This document shows, in pieces, positions 8,838-21,669 of a stretch of 64,000 bases of DNA. The stretch is from Dipteronia dyeriana (Eukaryota > Streptophyta > Magnoliopsida > Sapindales > Sapindaceae). Numbering within the stretch: the first letter of the stretch is position 1; every line of letters begins with the position of its first letter. Position numbers and translations under genes: made by a program. The notes under the pieces were generated by a model that did no database searches, was not told where the DNA came from, and worked only from the letters and a program-made list of their open reading frames with translations. The stretch is taken from contig CM065298.1 of assembly GCA_032871835.1 (NCBI GenBank), positions 77,094,154 through 77,158,153 on the forward strand, given 5' to 3'.

Positions 8838-11517
8838 TCAACATGGGTCTTCATCTTCTGTGTAAGCGTCATCCAAGCTGATGTTAGGTGCAAAACTAGG
8901 GTTGGGTGTGTTATGTGCTTCCGGGCACTTAAGCTTGTTATGTTCTTCTTTCTTGTACACACTACAATAACGTGGTTTTTTTTGTTTGTGTCCCATTTGC
9001 TCACAATGCCCACACATTTGTTGCTTTCGTTTCTCCCCCAACAAATGGTTTTCGATTTTCCTTTGGTCTTCCTGTCAGTCATTTTTTTCCATGGCAATAC
9101 AATGCAATTACCAACATCATCAACAATGTTTCACACTTCAAGATTCGAAACAGGGTTCGTAGCCATGGTGTACGCCTATTTCAACCATTTTGTTGTGAAA
9201 AAGTCGGAACATAATACGTTGATGGGCATACCTTTTAGCTTGATACAAAAGACACAAAGATTGTGTAATCATACATACGTTGCAAGGCTGTTATAAAATA
9301 TAAATCAAAGAATATGCCTATAGGACTGTAAGGCTGTTATAAAATATAAATAAACATTATGTAACCATACGTTGCAACAGCCATGGAATGGCTATAAGGC
9401 AGCTCATTTAGGTCCCATTCACAGCATGAGCATGAACAATGTTCCATGTCGATAATTGCTTCTTTCCATTGGTCATCTACCTTGAACCTATTGAAGTCAA
9501 CTGGGTGAATCTGACACCTTTGTGATGATAATACCCTGTCTTTAATATGTTGGTCCGCATCCTCAGTTAAGAATGTGGGTGTTTTTCTTGCATTGCATCG
9601 ACGGTCGTGAAAGCAACATTGCGACAAATCTCTAATAAATTTGGCAATAGATGTGATAGGCAACTTCCGGATTACAAGTAGACATGAATTCATAAACTCT
9701 GCAATATTGGTGGTCATCATATGGTACCTCTTCCTAGGGCAATGGACACGTGAAAACTTTCGTATCCCAACCTCTACGAGCTCATCATGAAATTTAGGAT
9801 GGATGGATTTCATCTCAGCCATTAAGTTGTCGAATTCCTCAATATGATACGCATATGTAGCATGATAGTAAAGATTAATCACGTCACTTCGCTTCTTACA
9901 ATGTTGTTTCAGATTATTGACCAAGTGGTATGCATAAACCCCATGCGCTACATCAGGGAATATTGCTTTCATGCCATTAGAGATACCCGTGTGCCGATCC
10001 AAAATTATCAACATAAGTTCGGGTTGCAAGATCACCCCACGAAGTTGCTTCAAGAACCATGTCCATAACTTTGAGCCCTTAGAATTGGCAAACCCAAATG
10101 CCAAAGGGTATATCATCTCATTATGATCCTTGTACATCGCAACTAACAAGACACCCCTAGTCTTCGACTTCAAGTGGGTTGCATCAATGGTAATAACCTG
10201 CCTAATAACTGTATTGAATCCCTCTATACAAGCTCCAAATGCCATGAATCCATATTTGAACTGGTTTTTCCTATCGGTTTCAATATTCGTTATCGTCCTC
10301 GGATTACAATTTTCTAACATGTGAAAGTATGCAGGAAACATCTTAAATGACTCCCACAGATCACCGAAAACATTATGCAAAATGTGGTCCTTTGATATGT
10401 ACGTTTTGTTGTAGGAGAGGTTTATTCCGTGCTTATCCCTCATGTTAGTCATTATATCTTTAGGACAGATGTGGCATCCTAAATCGACAAACTTTCTTGA
10501 AAATAGTTGCCCTATTATCTAGGCACAGTGAAAATCAACGTGTAGTTTCCATTATTACCACATGTGTGTTTGGAGTCAACAGAAGTAACATTCTAGTAGC
10601 TCCATTTCTCGACTTCCCTACGCTAAAAACCCATTGACAATCTCTCTTTTTACATATTGCAACAAATTGTGTATGATTCAATCATCAAACCTTGCACTCA
10701 AACCTCTGTTCCAATGCATTCATCTCTAGACCCCATTTCAAGGTTTTCTTGTCCTTGAATATTGGACATACGTTTCCATTGTATTCAAACAATCATTTTA
10801 ATCTAACTGGTTGAATTGAGTACAATTTTGACTTCGGTATTGTCCACCGTGTCTCGAAGAGGGTGTAGAAATGTTAGGTGCTCCATCTATTTCAGGTTCT
10901 CTACAGTCCGTCCATATTTTCCTATCATTGCTACATTCATCCTGATCCTCTATATCGAAGGTTTCAAAAAATTCAGAATCAACTACCTCATCATCTAAAT
11001 GCTTGTTAGTCGATGTTGGAGTCCCTTGATCTTTCTCGGCCGATGTAAACCCGGTGGAAGGCACTGGCCCAAATGGCCGGTTGTGACCATTCACTGACTT
11101 GAAATATGGAGTACCAATTAGGGATTTCGAACTACTAAAGGGTTTAACAGCTGACGGTATACATGAGTAGATTGTTGTATTTTTTGACTTTGACGGAGTA
11201 TGAAATACATTTTCAGTTGCCTTTGGAGGTGCAAATTTTTCAACGACTTCGACCTTAATTTCAATCTAAGAGGAATGACTATGCGAAAGCAAACAGGATA
11301 CATCAGTGACACTCATAATGGATAACGCCCAAATCCCTTTCGCCATTATAAGGTCTGCATTTAGCCTTATTTGGAATCTGTCGCTGCTAACCCCGATCCG
11401 TTGACATATTGTTTTCAACATTTTACTATATTTATATTCATCACATGCAAAGGTAATTGGATCCATCATCTAGTTATCAATCCAATGTCTATCGCAGTGC
11501 ACTATGAGGTCATCCAT
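8838..11517 (-). pseudogene. MuDR-type (MULE) transposase, decayed
   Basis: The ATG at 11,517-11,515 opens MDDLIVHCDRHWIDN, then a TAG, and the same frame continues (MMDPITFACDEYKYSKMLKT). The N-terminal DNA-binding domain is readable in broken frames (IFKDKKTLKWGLEMNALEQR near 10,720; AICKKRDCQWVFSVGKSRNG near 10,640). The DDE domain is open from 10,452 to 9,337: VITIDATHLKSKTRGVLLVA, YPLAFGFANSKGSKLWTWFL and LIILDRHTGISNGMKAIFPD, with both catalytic Asp present. The SWIM zinc finger reads CSCCEWDLNELPYSHSMAVA, where the usual PCSH Cys has become Tyr. A CCHC-like knuckle (CGHCEQMGHKQKK...C) ends the protein at 8,838. The family cuts and pastes Mutator-like elements in the nucleus. Several frameshifts and stops and the lost SWIM ligand make activity unlikely. 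It converges with the Ulp1-like gene, a pairing seen in some plant MULEs. Confidence 0.9.
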
Positions 11518-13778
11518 CTTATCCGTAGACCCTGGAAATTTTTTGAAGTAAAAAGGTTATGCAAATGAAGAAATATAATAATAAAAGAATAACAAAATGA
11601 CATTTTCAAATCTCTGGAACAAATTTCAGAACCTATAAATAGAAATAATTGCTTTAAATTTAACCATTTAAAACCTGTAGCTAGTTGGCAAGTAAAACAA
11701 TTGATTTTAAAGCCCGAGTCATGGAATTTTAAGGTCGTGGACAATTAAATTTAAAGCCCTATATATTGATTTTCAGCACTGTAAAAAGATTTCAAGTAAT
11801 CAAAATGTATTTCAAGCCATACCACAAGGGTTTCAAGCCCTGAACACAGTTGTCAACCCTAAAAAAACCAACGCCCCCATAAGCTGTAATGCCATTCATT
11901 AAACACTCCACACACAACCCACACAAACATTCATCACAACCAACTAATTACTCATCACAATCAACCAATACAGGGGGGTGTCATTCATCTTCGCTAGCCA
12001 ACAAAACAAAAGACAACACCAACAACAACGCTTCATGTGTGTTGTGTTGTTGAATGTGGTTAGAATATTTAAGTCCCTAGAAATCAGACAATATTAGGTT
12101 GTAGAGTATTCGTTCTTCCCTTTCCAACCTTGTTAGTTGACACAAATTAATCATTCTTACAAATTAACTTTCTTAAAGATACAACCTTTTTTTCTAGTTG
12201 CTTGAAGTCACAATAAACAAAGAATAATGATTATCGAAAATATTATAACCTCAGCCTCAACTATGGAAAAAATAAATAAAAATCTGTAACATATTTCGAA
12301 GGTTCCGATCCACAGAATTAAAGAAACACTCATCTGCAACCGATGGACTCGTTTCACAATTCCAAACCTCACTCTGAGCTAATCGTTACTTTCTCAATCA
12401 GTATCCTTACCTTCAATCTACAAGCCATAGCTAGCAGCTACATTATCTTTGCCTTCAATCTATCTCTGCCATTACCCAAAATCGAGCTTAAACACGAACT
12501 TTTAAAGACTACAGAGACAAAACCATCATCCCCTGTCGTCCTCGTTGCCTCTATCTCTCTCTATCTCTTTGTTTTTAGGGTTTCTTTCTGGTTTTTGGAA
12601 TCTTCTTTGTTGAATATAGTTGATAACGAATTCAATTGTTTTACGAATATGACCAATATTTATGCCACGAAGATGTGGAGAACTCAAGATAGGGAAGGAA
12701 GGAGAAGAACCGGGAGATGAAGATGACTATAATGAAATTCAATAGGGTTCGTGGAAAGAATGGGAGGGAAGGGAAGGGAAGGGTAATTTTGGAAAACAAA
12801 ACTGCTTAGGGGTATTCTTGACATTACACCCCAATTCATGTGGGAAGGGTAATTTATTCCAACATGGGACGTTGCATGCAAAGTTAACTTTAATATAGGA
12901 TACTTTTGTAACAAAAACATGATGGAGAAACTTTGCTCTTTCAAACATAGGAAGAGACATTTTTAAGCCCCCCTAATATTTATTCAGATATTCTTCATTC
13001 TCTTATAATTGCATGGTTTCAAAAAGCAGAAATCATTACCAGTAAAATATTTGTCTGATTTCATGTTGACATGAAGATAAAATGAAAACTTTGGTAATTA
13101 GAAATTTAGAATAGCTGCAAGTGGCAATATATAAACACAATTTAAGGCAATCATCAATCAGAGTGATCGCAATCATTCATTGAGATCCAGCGGACCTCAC
13201 TAACTCTGACTTTCGTTCCATTTATTTGCAGTCTACATCATCATAGTTTGAGGATGAGATAAATCTTAGCCAAATAATTTCTAAAATCAACATATACTGC
13301 ACTCAAGTCTCAACTAACATGCTACTTTATGTGTTTCATAGGTTTTTGCCCATATGATAATTAATATTTTTATTCTATTAAGTCGTTTTCAATTGTTTCA
13401 TATTTGACCTTTTTTTTTTCTTGACATCCAAACATAAAGCAACATTGATGTCAGCTTTTCAATATCATAGAAAACTACAGAAAATTATGCAAAATGCAGA
13501 GCAAATTCTAATGACCAGAAAGAAAGGAGCAATAGAAAAATGTACCATGATAGACGGATTTGACGAGGGGCTTGATGATGTTGTTGTTGTCTTCTTGGTG
13601 ATAAAGAAGTGGAGTCGTGGCAGGAATGCAATATTGGTTGTCCAGATACACAGAAAATGAATCAGAACTGAAGGAAATTCCGGCTCTTTTTTCTAAAATC
13701 ATAATGTTTGTTTCCGTTTTCAATTTAAAAATGACATAACTGGAGGTTTATGAAATCATCGTTAGCTATGAAATGAAT
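11518..13778. other. Gene-free stretch: probable MULE terminal region and NB-LRR 3' flank
   Basis: At 11,690-11,860 there is a cluster of degenerate phrases (ttaaagccct, ttcaagccctgaacacag), the reverse-strand counterpart of the gggcttcaa phrases at 3,790-4,340. Around 12,760-12,980, stretches such as gggaagggtaattt and aggggtattcttgacattacacccc resemble MULE terminal sequence and end near ttttaagccccccta. The mate end, if any, lies left of the window. The open frame at 12,343-12,720 has no recognisable domain. 13,000-13,778 shows nothing recognisable apart from being downstream of the NB-LRR stop. Confidence 0.35.
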
Positions 13779-14269
13779 CTAGGCAATCTTGGGCCAATAT
13801 TGTCCTCCATTCTTCTTGCACCTTTGTTTTAGCAGAGGGCATCCAATGATCAATAATTCCAAAAACGAGAGAGGCAGGCCCTTTTCTGAAAAGGATTTGA
13901 GCTTAGGACACTTCCATAATCTTAAGTGCTCCAAGGGATTGGGACTTTGAATGACAGTAGAAAGGCCTTCCAGATTTGGAAAACCTCCAATTTCCAGCCA
14001 GGTGAATGATCCATCCTCATGCGAAAAAGACACCACATTTGTACATCCTTGTATATGGACTGTGGAGTTGTCTAAGAGACCCCCACTTGAGCAGGGGATC
14101 AAAAATTTCGAGATTTTCCAGGCTGAGTGATTCAAGGATAGTAGGAAAGCCATCCTCAGGGAAGAATTTGATGCCGGAATAGTTACGTATTGATAATTCT
14201 CGAAGAGAGGTGAGATTGTACATGCAGTTAGGCAGGGCCTCTAGTTTCTTACTGTTGGAAATTTTGTGA
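13779..14269 (-). pseudogene. CC-NB-LRR resistance gene, C-terminal LRR fragment (piece 4 of 4)
   Basis: The minus strand reads KKLEALPNCMYNLTSLRELS, FFPEDGFPTILESLSLENLE and, after a frame change, NVVSFSHEDGSFTWLEIGGF, NLEGLSTVIQSPNPLEHLRL and CPKLKSFSEKGLP. The end is LLIIGCPLLKQRCKKNGGQY, WPKIA, stop. These are the irregular LRRs and the CPLLK.RC....G..W.KIA ending typical of RPP13-like 1 CC-NB-LRR proteins, which sense pathogen effectors in the cytoplasm. The first part and the end are in different frames (break near 14,040-14,150). The fragment is cut at 14,269/14,270 by the left LTR of Copia-A, and the preceding LRRs resume at 31,819. Shared strand, order and family tie it to the pieces at 31.8-32.8, 35.0-35.3 and 44.7-45.0 kb. 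Confidence 0.85.
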
Positions 14270-15250
14270 TGTACATACATTTTGAGAGTATTATTATTTG
14301 GGTATGATTGATTCCATGAAAATGGAATATCAAAGTATATTTGAATTCTCTTTTGTGAGAGCTTTGAAATGATATACTCAAACTCATAAAATAATTAATG
14401 GGCGATTGAGAAATTGAGTCTCAAGTTGAGCCCATTGTGTAGGGAAAAATGTGTATCTCATGTTGGTTAGGGAAAACACTTATACGTGGTATATAGGTGG
14501 TTGTGTGATAGTAGCTTATAAACATGTGTGTGGGCGCGTCCTGTGTACACGAATGTTACTCAGATTGGACCGTGAGAGCAAAATCGACTTTTTGAAAATA
14601 TTTTAGATTTCTTTTTTCCTAAATCAACACTTTGTTGATTAGGAAAATTTAATTTAATTTATTTTTCCCTACGTCAGATGGTTTAAATGATAAGGAAAAG
14701 TTGATTAACGAAATAATTAATTTCCGTTTTGGGTTATGGAAATTAATTAGATTAAGGAAAGAGTTGATTTCCTTTTTGGATTCTGATACTTACTTGATCA
14801 TTAAGTAATCAACATCAGTGTTTAATTAGGAATATATCTTTTAAAAGATTATTCCTTAATTATTTTTCTTCATTTATCATTACAACTGTAGTAATTAAGT
14901 ATTTCATATATCAATCCTACTGATTAGGCTTTCTATTTAAATCATAGTCTTTTCCTTATAATTCGATTATTCTGGAAATCATGAAATTGATTGTTCTTTT
15001 TCTGGTTCTTTTGTTATTCTTATCTTGGTAAGTTTGAATATAATTTGATTTTGCTAAGAGTGGTTTGTGTTTTGCACATCAACTGTTAAATCGTTATATC
15101 CAAGGAGACAATCTTTGTACACATACGGTGAAATTGTCTTAAGGTCACCGTGTGAAACACGGGCCTCGATTTCCCTAATGTCATGTTTCTGTTTAATGTT
15201 TTGTCTCTTGCATATTCGAACCAGTTTATTTTTTAACAATACAAATAACA
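14270..15250 (+). repeat. Copia-A left (5') LTR
   Basis: 981 bp starting TGTACATACATTTTGAGAG and ending ...aataaca. It aligns along its length with 30,846-31,818 (TGAACACACATTTTGAGAG ... aacctaca). Shared blocks include gggtatgattgattccatga and ggtggttgtgtgata. Many differences from the right LTR suggest an old insertion. No matching 5-bp target duplication is evident (tgtga on the left, cttac on the right). Confidence 0.85.
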
Positions 15251-15769
15251 ATCTTAAGACAGTTTCACCAGCTTAATCTTCTTTTTCCTCACGTTTTATT
15301 TTCTTTTAAAATCTTCGGGTTCGGTTTTTGTTTTCCAATGGATTGCGACATAATTGTTTCTTAAACATCACGGTTTTGGGTTAATAAAAGATTAATTTAT
15401 GGAAATTGGGTGTGTTTCAAGACACAAATTTCAAAATAATTATCTGATTTAAATTTCGGTAGATCGGGTCTATTAAATGACACTGGTTTAGAAATCAAGT
15501 GTGATTTCAAATGGGTAATCGGGTCTGATACCAGACAATGATTGTGATTTCAATTGTGAAATCTGGAATCTATTATTGATTCACTGGTTTAATATCAACT
15601 AATTGATATCGGTACTATCATATATATTATATGATATTTTCATGATTCTAAGAGTATATCGGTTGTACACACGAATTGTTTATATTTGATATTTTAGAAA
15701 TATATAATTGTAGTCTATATCTGGAACAACCGGTAAAAGAATTATATGTCTATATAATCTGGTACAAAC

Positions 15770-15813
<44 letters not shown>

Positions 15814-15864
15814 GACATTGATTTTCATATCATTGTAATGTGCTAATATATATACATATTATTG

Positions 15865-15900
<36 letters not shown>

Positions 15901-16427
15901 TAACATACAAGGTCGATTGATATATCAGTGTGGTGTACTGATATGTGTGGAACTAAATAATACAAAGTTTGGTGAATCAAAAGAGAATAGTATTGTTTGA
16001 TATCAAAAGTGATATTAGTGTTTAAATTGATTATATTGATATATATAATTCAACACCAAGTGCAACACTTGTTTATAGATACATATATTATATTTGAAGT
16101 GCTAAAATAATGTTTAATACATTATACAAATATCTGATGTATTAGCATATACCGGTTGATATCATTGTTAGATATATTGGTGTATACGGTGGATATATAT
16201 TAACATTGGTTTTGCCTTATCAGTGTCTAATATAAGTGGACATACTAGTTTTTGTTTTGCCTGTATTTACTGTATGGTATTATTTGATATCAGCTTTGAA
16301 TACTACATTGGTGTGTGATATATCTTTATTTGATATATTAATTATAGTAATATAAATGTCAGTTTACGTGCTGATTATTTATATTTCAAATGTTAAGGTG
16401 TGTTATACATTCTATTTGATATCGTTT
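15251..16427. other. Copia-A leader, AT-rich, with TA microsatellites
   Basis: Non-coding stretch between the left LTR and gag. It holds (TA)n runs at about 15,776-15,810 and 15,866-15,902 and many gatat/atatc phrases. No clear primer binding site is visible directly after the LTR. Confidence 0.6.
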
Positions 16428-17009
16428 GTGTCTATGGTTTTGGTTCTCATGAACCGTATGGAAAAACCAGAGAAATTAAGTGGTCTGAATTTCAAGATAT
16501 GGCAACATAAGATGTTGCTCTACCTAACCACATTGAATCTTGCGAGATTCTTATCTGACAAGGCTCTTAAGGCCAATAATGGTAACGAGTTGGATGTGTT
16601 AGTTTAAAATGGTGATTATTGTCAAAATCAATTCTTTTGAACTTCAAAATTGTAATTATCAATTCATGATGATTTATTTCTATTAACTACGGATTATTTG
16701 AAATATTAAATTTTGAATTCAAAACAAAACCGATTTGACTTTAATATTGCCAATTTTGATGAGAGTTAGTTTTCAAATTAATTCATTTGATCTCCTCCTA
16801 GTATTATGGCAGATAAATCAAACGTGAACACAAGTGTTTCACTTGAGACTCCAAGTGCTAATCCAACTGTCGGACTAGACACTTCAACTGTTAATTTGGT
16901 GACTGTGGGAGATGTACCGATTATGAGGACTAAGAATAAGAAGTTGAGGATGAACCTAGACATAACAAAAGAGCTAGGACATAAACATATTTTGGTCCAG
17001 ATTTTCTAA
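16428..17009 (+). pseudogene. Copia-A gag remnant
   Basis: From 16,450, MNRMEKPEKLSGLNFKIWQH and KMLLYLTTLNLARFLSDKAL match the N-terminal UBN2-type gag of plant Copia elements, the capsid-forming protein. The frame stops at 16,607. A second short frame at 16,806-17,009 matches no domain clearly. The zinc knuckle, protease and integrase that should lie here are not visible. Confidence 0.7.
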
Positions 17010-17084
17010 CCTATTTGCTAGAAGGTGAATCTTAAACTTAAAAAAAACAGTGAGCTCTTCAGAAGGACTATTGTGGAAAGAGAC

Positions 17085-18292
17085 TATTAAGAGCAAAATT
17101 GATTCCATTCTTCAAAATCATACTTAGGAATTAGTAGACCTTCCTCCGGGATGTAAACCACTAGAGTCCAAAAGGATTTTCAAGAGGAAAATGAAAACGG
17201 ATGGATCGATTGATAAGTATAAGGCTAGACTTGTAATTAAATGTTACAACCAATGAGAATGCCTAGATTACTTTGATACGTATTCTCCTATGACGAGAAT
17301 CGTCTCTATTAGGAAGATACTTGCAATCGCAGCTTTACGAAATCATGAAGTACATCAAATGAATGTGAAAACAACTTTCTTGAATGGAGAACTAGATAAA
17401 GTGATTTATATGGAACAACCTGAGGGTTTGTTCGCTTCAGGGCAAGGAAAGGAAATTTGTAAGTTGGTGAAGTCTTTATATGGTCTAAAGAAAACACCAG
17501 AATAATAACATGAGGAATTTGACAATGTATGATGTCAAATGGTTTTAAGATCAACGAATGTGACAAATGTGTTTATGTCAAAGACATAGGAAATGGGTAT
17601 GTCATTTTGTGTCTTTACGTTGATGACATGCTTGTAATGATAAAAGAATCAAATCTACCAAGGGTACGTTGAAATCAAGATTTGATATGATAGATGTGAG
17701 ACTGGTTGATGTAATGTTAGGAATGAAAATTTAAATGACATTGAACGAACTTATTCTTAGTCAGTCACACTATGTTGACATGATTATTAGAAAATTCAAC
17801 AAAAATGATTCTGAAATATCCAGAACACCAGTAGATACAAATCTACACCTATCAAAGAATAAGGGTGATATCGTCTCTCATCTATAATATTTTAGAGTGA
17901 TAGAAAGTCTGATGTACTTAGCAAGTTGTACAAGACCAGACATAGCTAATGCAGTCATCGTATTAAGTAGATAAACGGTAATCTATGAATTGATCACTGG
18001 AAAGGAATAGTAAGAATATTGAAGTACTTGCAATTCAATCGTAATTGTAGGTTGTAATATACCAAATATCATGCAGTCCTAGAAAGATACCTTGATGCAA
18101 ACTAGATATCTGATATGAAATATTCAAAATCCACTAGTGGGTATATGTTCACACGAAGTTGCGACATGTATAGCCAGATCCACCATGGAATCTGAGTTTA
18201 TTGCTTTAGATAAATGTGGTAAGGAGGTTGAATGGCTACGCCAATTCTTAGAGGATATTCCAAGATGGCCAAAGACTGTCCCATCGATTTGC
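17085..18292 (+). pseudogene. Copia-A reverse transcriptase and RNase H (first part)
   Basis: Readable in three frames with stops: VDLPPGCKPLESKRIFKRKM, TDGSIDKYKARLV, NVKTTFLNGELDKVIYMEQP, EICKLVKSLYGLKKTPE, and CLYVDDMLV with an intact YVDD at about 17,614-17,626. RNase H follows as ASCTRPDIANAV, KSTSGYMFTRS and STMESEFIALDKCGKEVEWL. The domain breaks at 18,292 where a solo LTR begins and resumes at 30,035. Too many stops for function. Confidence 0.9.
18288..18292. repeat. Target site duplication TTTGC, left copy (solo LTR)
   Basis: TTTGC precedes the LTR start TGTTGGGG at 18,293 and recurs exactly at 30,035-30,039 after the LTR end ccaaca. Rejoining at this site keeps the RNase H frame of Copia-A, which confirms both boundaries. 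Confidence 0.95.
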
Positions 18293-19141
18293 TGTTGGGG
18301 TTTATGCCCTTAACATGTAATTTGTAAATGGATCTATGAAATAAATAAAAAAGAAAAGTTCAATTCATTTTTGTTATGTTATTTATTTTATAAACTTGTG
18401 CATATATTAACATCCTAGATTGTCAGATGTAATCTCGAACTGTGTATATGAGTGTCATACACGGATGGATACAGTAAGAGACATGCAATCTAAAGAGTCC
18501 ATAGATAACAAATAAAGTTGGGTACTTTATTTGTGGTTAATCTATAGCTGCGGTCCATTCCATAATGTATGATGATTCTATCCTGAATCATTCATATGAG
18601 ATATGGGAATTAAGGCACATTGTATGATGTGATCATATATGACTCGGCCATGATCTATATGAATCTCTTACCAAGATCCGTTTACCGATGAGATTCATAT
18701 ATATCAACTAATGATGGCTATATGAGGGTGATCTTAATCCTGAGTGTCTTATCGACTCCTTCAGGTTAAATCATGGTCTTTGATATACCATGGGTGAGGT
18801 CAGATGCATTTCCTGATCAATATACTCCGTATGTTGGGATTTCGGTTTGGCTTATGGCTGGGAAGGTTTGTACACAATAGTGGAATCTACTCCTTCTTTT
18901 GAGAAGTATATGGTAGTTCATTTAAGGGTTGATTCGGAGCTTGGACAATATGAGCGCTCTCCTAATTTCGTAAGGAAATAAGATTTATTATCCATTAGAG
19001 AATCAACGATACTTAAAGGATGTATGTAATTAGAGGAGTATAACGGATATTATGACCTAGCTCTAACTATGAACTACGGTGGAGGATCACATCATGTGTA
19101 ATAGCTATATCGATGGACACCGAGTTGTATCGGTGTGTGTA

Positions 19142-19146
19142 AAAGC
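19142..19146. repeat. Target site duplication AAAGC, left copy (Copia-B)
   Basis: AAAGC lies directly before the Copia-B LTR start at 19,147 and again at 28,897-28,901 directly after its last base. In the uninterrupted LTRs of this family the site reads gtgtaaaaa(t/c)gt, consistent with a clean insertion. Confidence 0.95.
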
Positions 19147-19777
19147 TGTAGAAAAAAAAAGGTTTAGAAACGCAGCTGAAGAGTGTTAAAAATGAGATTT
19201 AGGGTTTGCGTATAAATAAAAAAAATTCCTTTTATGCAACGAGAACCTTAACCCTAGATTAATCGATGTATATAAGAGTATCGTACCTTTTTCGTGTGAC
19301 AATTGAACAAGCGCCGAATTAATTCCATAACATCTTCCAATCCAATCACGAACGTGAATCACCTAGGAATGTAGGCTCCCTTTCTTTAAATTGTATTCCT
19401 GAGGATGGAGACAATGCAAATATCTTTTCTTTGTTAGATACAAATATCCTCCAAGAGAAAAAATCCAAGAACGTCCGGTCACTTGTGAATTATCAATCAA
19501 TTTGATTGTAACTCGCGTGAACCTTGATTCGATGTTGTACACAAAACCCTTTTGATGTAAAGGATATTAGTATACTATCGAATACAAAAATGTTCCCCTT
19601 TTTTTCTATACTTGGCCGAATTCACACACTATTGATTAGAGATAATCGAATTTTGTCTAGAGTAAAATCAGATTTTTCTCCCTTAAAATTTCTATGATGG
19701 CCGAAATTTTTTCATTCTCAAATAAAGCTTGACCGAAATTACCTCTAATTACCTTAGGGCTGGCCGAATTCATCATC

Positions 19778-19821
<44 letters not shown>

Positions 19822-21655
19822 TTTTTAAATTCTTTCCTAAGAAGGATTCACTTGGTTGACAAGAATCCTTTCCTTAGGTGGATTTATTTGGTAGTTAAAA
19901 TCCTTGTCTATAAAGAAATATGTCATATCCTATATAATACATGTGATGAACGAAATTCCCTTCTTTGATGTAGTTTAGGAGAGTTTAATCTTACCTAAGA
20001 AAGATTACTTGATGGACAAGAATCCTATCTTTAGGTAGATTAACTTGGTGGTTATGAATCCTTTTCAAATAAGAATTCTACCACTAAGTAGTTTTACTTG
20101 GTGACCAAGAATCCTTTTCCAAAAAGAATTCTTTCCTACACCAAGAATCATAATCCTACTCAATAGTGTGTTTGTAACCATATTAAAGACTTCCTAATTT
20201 GATTAGATAAATAACTCATTTTATTTATCTACTTGTCAAATATAGTCTTTAACATTAACTATACTACCAACAATATTATAGTTTTAGGAGACCATCTCCT
20301 AATAGGAAAAGATTTGGACTTTTAATTAAATAATTAATTAATCAACAAATTAATTAATTTCCATTTAATTAAATAATAATAAAATAAAAATAATATATTA
20401 AAGCTATTATCCATAGCCATTGCCGCCCATACCTAGTATAAAGACCATATATTATTTTTCTCATTTTATTAAATCCATTGGACCTAATAAAAAATCCACA
20501 TATGAACTAGACTTATTCTTACAAAAAGAAACAAGTTCACATGCCTTATTACAATTCTAGATGGAACCCTAAATTGGTCCGGTAGAATATATCAAGTGAT
20601 CCATACAAGTTCGTGTGGATTGGGGATCTTTACGGGCTATCTAAATTTAAGCTCCAATAGACACAACCCAATCACAATCAACAAATGATTCACTTAGGTC
20701 CAATCTATTTAATTTTAGTTCATTCCACTAAAGAACTAAAATTGAACTCTTAAATAAAGATAAAATAAGTTGATGTTACTCATTCATACCCTAGACAACC
20801 TTATTCGAGAAAATATATCCTCTTAAAGAATACCAGTAATCGCAAAGAGCTCATAGACCGCCTATAGCTCTCCAAGTTACCATATTTACTCATATGACCA
20901 CATTTTGAACTTGGATATTTTGACTTGTCCAGAAGCCATGTTTCAATAGACACTATTGAAAACTTAACATTAAGATTTAATATCCAATACCTCAAAACAT
21001 CCATATGATGGTATTCTACTCTCATTCAATAAATGGAGCCACGATGTCCATATCTATAAATGAAGTCCTCTATCGATTAACAAATGAATACCACCAAACT
21101 ATCGAGGATAGACTGTGCTATATAATCGTACTCATTGATAGCTCAAATGATAACACTTTCAACCATAAGTCCATCATTTATCTCAGGATTGAGATAGACT
21201 CTCCGATTGTCTTCGAATGAAAACTTTTATCCATTGACGGTTCTAGATAAAGTATTTCATTGTGATCTTATTCAATGCACCCAGTGCACTAGATTCTTTT
21301 GCCCAAAGACACCACACTTTGATGATTTTAGATTCATCATAACATATTTGATCCCACTCAAATGCTAGCAAAAAAATCTACAACTTTGACAAGATAAAGG
21401 CACCCAACCTTTTGTCTTAAGTTGTGAACATTATTGAAGACTAACTAAAGAATTGTGTCTACCTCGTACATATCTAGATGTATGAACAATTCTTCTTTTC
21501 TCATAGTCTTTTGACCTTAAGATTATTTACTTTTGACCATTATAATAATTAAACTATAAATGTTATAAGATTTGTTAAGCTAGAAATCACTTTATTCATA
21601 TGAAAAGATTGTTAATTACAATATTACACTCTTGCTATCGACCATAATCCTAACA
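19147..21655 (-). repeat. Copia-B 3' LTR (left)
   Basis: 2,509 bp, TGTAGAAAAAA...CTAACA on the + strand. It has a (TA)n run at about 19,780-19,819 that is only (TA)4 in the other LTR (27,080). Open frames inside it (for example 21,005-21,220) recur in the other LTR only because the LTRs are near-identical. Confidence 0.9.
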
Positions 21656-21669
21656 ATCTTCCACTTGCT

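Noticed and set aside
12343..12720. 125-codon ORF
   Set aside because: No recognisable domain; it sits in the flank of the MULE transposase, and the frame may be open by chance.
15500..15540. gtctgataccagac resembling a reversed Copia primer binding site
   Set aside because: Wrong orientation and not next to an LTR edge; Copia-A reads in the + direction.
21005..21220. 71-codon ORF repeated almost exactly at 28,246-28,461
   Set aside because: Both lie at the same place in the two LTRs of Copia-B, opposite to its orientation. Conservation only reflects recent LTR identity.
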